Origin: Planctomycetota bacterium
GTDB lineage: Bacteria > Planctomycetota > Planctomycetia > Pirellulales > UBA1268
NCBI GenBank assembly: GCA_027622795.1
Contig: JAQBZA010000004.1
Location: forward strand, 1 to 25,699
Direction: 5' to 3'
DNA: 25,699 nucleotides
Every line of letters starts with the position of its first letter. Position 1 is the stretch's first letter. The notes beneath the pieces were generated by a model, which did no database searches, was not told the origin of the DNA, and saw nothing but the letters and a program-made list of their open reading frames with translations. The position numbers and the translations under genes are program-made. Shown here one piece after another: positions 24,137 to 25,699 of the stretch.

Positions 24137-25498
24137 TCACTCGCCCGTAAACGTGGTGGCGCAGGCGGCTTCTACGGCTCCGTCGAGTTCATCCCCTGTC
24201 AGGGTGGCTGTCGCCCGGCCTGTTCCTCCGGCCGGCATGCGATAGGCGAGTTCAAACGAGGTGTGGCCTCCTGGTGGAACGCTCCCAACTGCGTCAAACG
24301 AAATCGTGAGCCCATCGATGCGCACCCGTGACGGCCGTGGATCACCCACGAGACGGGCCTGATCAGGGATCGTGATGGCGAGGTCGAGCGGACCACTGGG
24401 GCTGATCCCAACATTGGAAATGGTGCAGATCAGCGTGGTGCTGCCTCCGAGTGAGACGGGATCATCGAGATCGGCCAGTGATACCCGGATGCCGGCTTCC
24501 CGCGGGGTTCGAGGCCGCGGCGTCGTGGATCGGATCGGTACGCACGACTCGTCGGCCACCATCATTCCTCCCGTCACGCCTCCGAGCACCGCCCGAACGC
24601 ACGATCGGGAAGGGGGTGTGTCACGGTAACTCCGGGGCGGCGCCTGGGCTCGCAGGTTGAGCTGGCGGCGCAACTCCTCACCGGGTTGGATCGACGGGAG
24701 CGACCACGACACTTTCGATGATCCCAAGACGTATCCGTCGGAAGCCTCCAACGGGGAAAACCCATCGTCCCATGACAGATCGAGAATCGTTTCACCAGTC
24801 GCTACGGTCCCGGTATTGCGAATCACGGCGACATACTCAGCCGTACCACCGGAAGTGAGTTCGTTTGGTCCAGAGAGTCCCAACTCGAGCGAAGGCGTGG
24901 CAGATGCAGTGGCCGGAGGTGCCGTTGCTGTGAGTGGAGCGGAGGTGGTCATCGGTGCCGCGACCGGGGGGGCGGCTGCTGTATTGGTCGTTGGCTGCGT
25001 GAACGCGGAACCGGTCGGGGGGGCGATGGGCGTTGCAGGTGGAGCGATGATCGGGGGTGCTTGCGGCACCGGCGTGGCCGTCGGGGCGGCTGCAACCTGC
25101 ACGCATGCTGTGGCCCCGCCGACAAACTTTTGCGATTGGTCGATGATCTCCACACGGTGGCACTGCCGACCTGGCTCGTCAAGGATGAAATCCAGGGTAA
25201 GCCGACGGGAGGTTCCGGCCGCAAGGTCGATCGTTCCCGTCTGTTCGATCGGGCTTTTTGAGGCTTCGTGGTGGAAGCCCGAGTCGAAGTAGTCGACAAT
25301 CCGCAATTTCTGCAGAGGTTGCCCGGAGCGGTTGACGATTTCAACTTCAAACGACACCCGCTCACCGATCGTGCCAGCGAGCGGGCCGGTGACAAGCACA
25401 GCGACGGGATCCTCACCGCGGGCCAGACCACCGGCAGCCTGGACGGTCGCCACGATCGCTGCCAGGTACAGCCAGGTCCGGAACAGATTTGCGTGCAT
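24137..25498 (-). CDS. secreted DUF11/CARDB-like repeat protein
   Basis: This is a 453-residue exported protein. The signal peptide is MHANLFRTWLYLAAIVATVQ plus AAGGLARG. Three beta-sandwich repeats of the DUF11/CARDB/NEW3 type follow: about residues 35-135 (VSFEVEIVNRSGQPLQKLRI), 205-300 (AEYVAVIRNTGTVATGETIL) and 335-440 (TLICTISNVGISPSGPLDLA). A Pro/Ala/Thr-rich linker of about 65 residues separates the first two. The repeated NRSG/RNTG/SNVG pattern is the hallmark of these domains, common in planctomycete surface proteins. ATG 25498 is preferred; GTG 25507 is in frame. No enzymatic domain is present, so a structural or adhesive envelope role is likely but unproven. Confidence 0.82.
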   Translation of the reverse strand: MHANLFRTWLYLAAIVATVQAAGGLARGEDPVAVLVTGPLAGTIGERVSFEVEIVNRSGQPLQKLRIVDYFDSGFHHEASKSPIEQTGTIDLAAGTSRRLTLDFILDEPGRQCHRVEIIDQSQKFVGGATACVQVAAAPTATPVPQAPPIIAPPATPIAPPTGSAFTQPTTNTAAAPPVAAPMTTSAPLTATAPPATASATPSLELGLSGPNELTSGGTAEYVAVIRNTGTVATGETILDLSWDDGFSPLEASDGYVLGSSKVSWSLPSIQPGEELRRQLNLRAQAPPRSYRDTPPSRSCVRAVLGGVTGGMMVADESCVPIRSTTPRPRTPREAGIRVSLADLDDPVSLGGSTTLICTISNVGISPSGPLDLAITIPDQARLVGDPRPSRVRIDGLTISFDAVGSVPPGGHTSFELAYRMPAGGTGRATATLTGDELDGAVEAACATTFTGE

Positions 25499-25577
25499 CG
25501 TGAACACTCTCCCGCACCGGAGGGGCCAGCCCTCGCGGCGGCCAGAATGCTACCACGCCAGCGGGTAGCGAGGAAAC

Positions 25578-25699
25578 CTAGGCCGGAATAGGGAATTCAC
25601 GCGCTGAAGCGAGGATCGTGATCAGCTGAGTCAGGGAGGCTCGGGGGTCGGCGAACGCTCGACGAGCGTTGGCGGTGGCTTCCCTTCGGGCCTGCCGCC
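25578..25699 (-). CDS. C-terminal end of an unidentified protein (runs off right edge)
   Basis: One minus-strand frame is open from the window edge to TAG at 25580-25578 and gives 39 residues, including RREATANARRAFADPRASL followed by TQLITILASAREFPIPA. It is an amphipathic helix-rich tail of the type seen at the ends of glycosyltransferases and other enzymes. The two other minus-strand frames also reach stops within the stretch, so the choice rests on composition and is moderate at best. It is in the same direction as the DUF11/CARDB-like gene, about 80 bases upstream of it. Confidence 0.45.
   Translation of the reverse strand, partial: RQARREATANARRAFADPRASLTQLITILASAREFPIPA

Overview
The window is a GC-rich, gene-dense bacterial chromosome segment. 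It most likely comes from a planctomycete, probably of the Pirellula-like group. That placement rests on recall and could not be searched here. It draws on a small lipoprotein with a CPDPFDYSGP motif, a large stand-alone secretin with an STN-like domain and Gln-rich insert, secreted Gfo/Idh/MocA and FAD-dependent oxidoreductases, a menaquinone-type sdhCAB operon, and several secreted or hypothetical proteins of planctomycete style. There are no tRNA, rRNA, CRISPR, phage or insertion-sequence signatures. Most genes are housekeeping.

Layout, left to right. (1) 1-1947, minus strand: an Aas-like acyl-ACP/acyl-CoA synthetase, coupled by an ATGA overlap to an unknown gene that leaves the window. 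(2) 2095-4890, plus: leucyl-tRNA synthetase. (3) 4902-8092, minus: a secreted FAD-dependent oxidoreductase with a xanthan-lyase/golvesin-like C-terminal domain, followed by a signal-bearing Gfo/Idh/MocA oxidoreductase. (4) 8203-9516, plus: glgC, whose 3' end overlaps a convergent small lipoprotein gene (9470-9847, minus). (5) 9955-12060, minus: a DEAD-box RNA helicase followed by a family 4 uracil-DNA glycosylase whose N-terminal linker is encoded in another frame. (6) 12061-12214: a hairpin over the helicase ribosome binding site and two REP-like palindromes. (7) 12215-15816, minus: sdhC-sdhA-sdhB. (8) 16051-17658, plus: a PAS-GAF-receiver protein, divergent from sdhC with back-to-back candidate promoters between them. 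(9) 17829-21109, plus: an orphan secretin overlapping a DUF423 membrane protein. (10) 21124-25498, minus: a TPR protein, a tight three-gene cluster (degenerate phosphoesterase-like protein, cutA, conserved hypothetical), and a secreted DUF11/CARDB-like protein. (11) 25578-25699, minus: the C-terminal end of one more gene.

No stretch above 300 bases lacks a gene. The longest gaps are 15838-16050 (divergent promoters), 17659-17828 (terminator-like hairpin and secretin leader), 12061-12214 (hairpins and palindromes) and 1948-2094 (leuS leader). The observations most worth following are the helicase leader hairpin that buries the ribosome binding site, the split-frame uracil-DNA glycosylase, and the overlapping cluster around the phosphoesterase-like protein. 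I found no defence, mobile or biosynthetic system that I could call novel with confidence.
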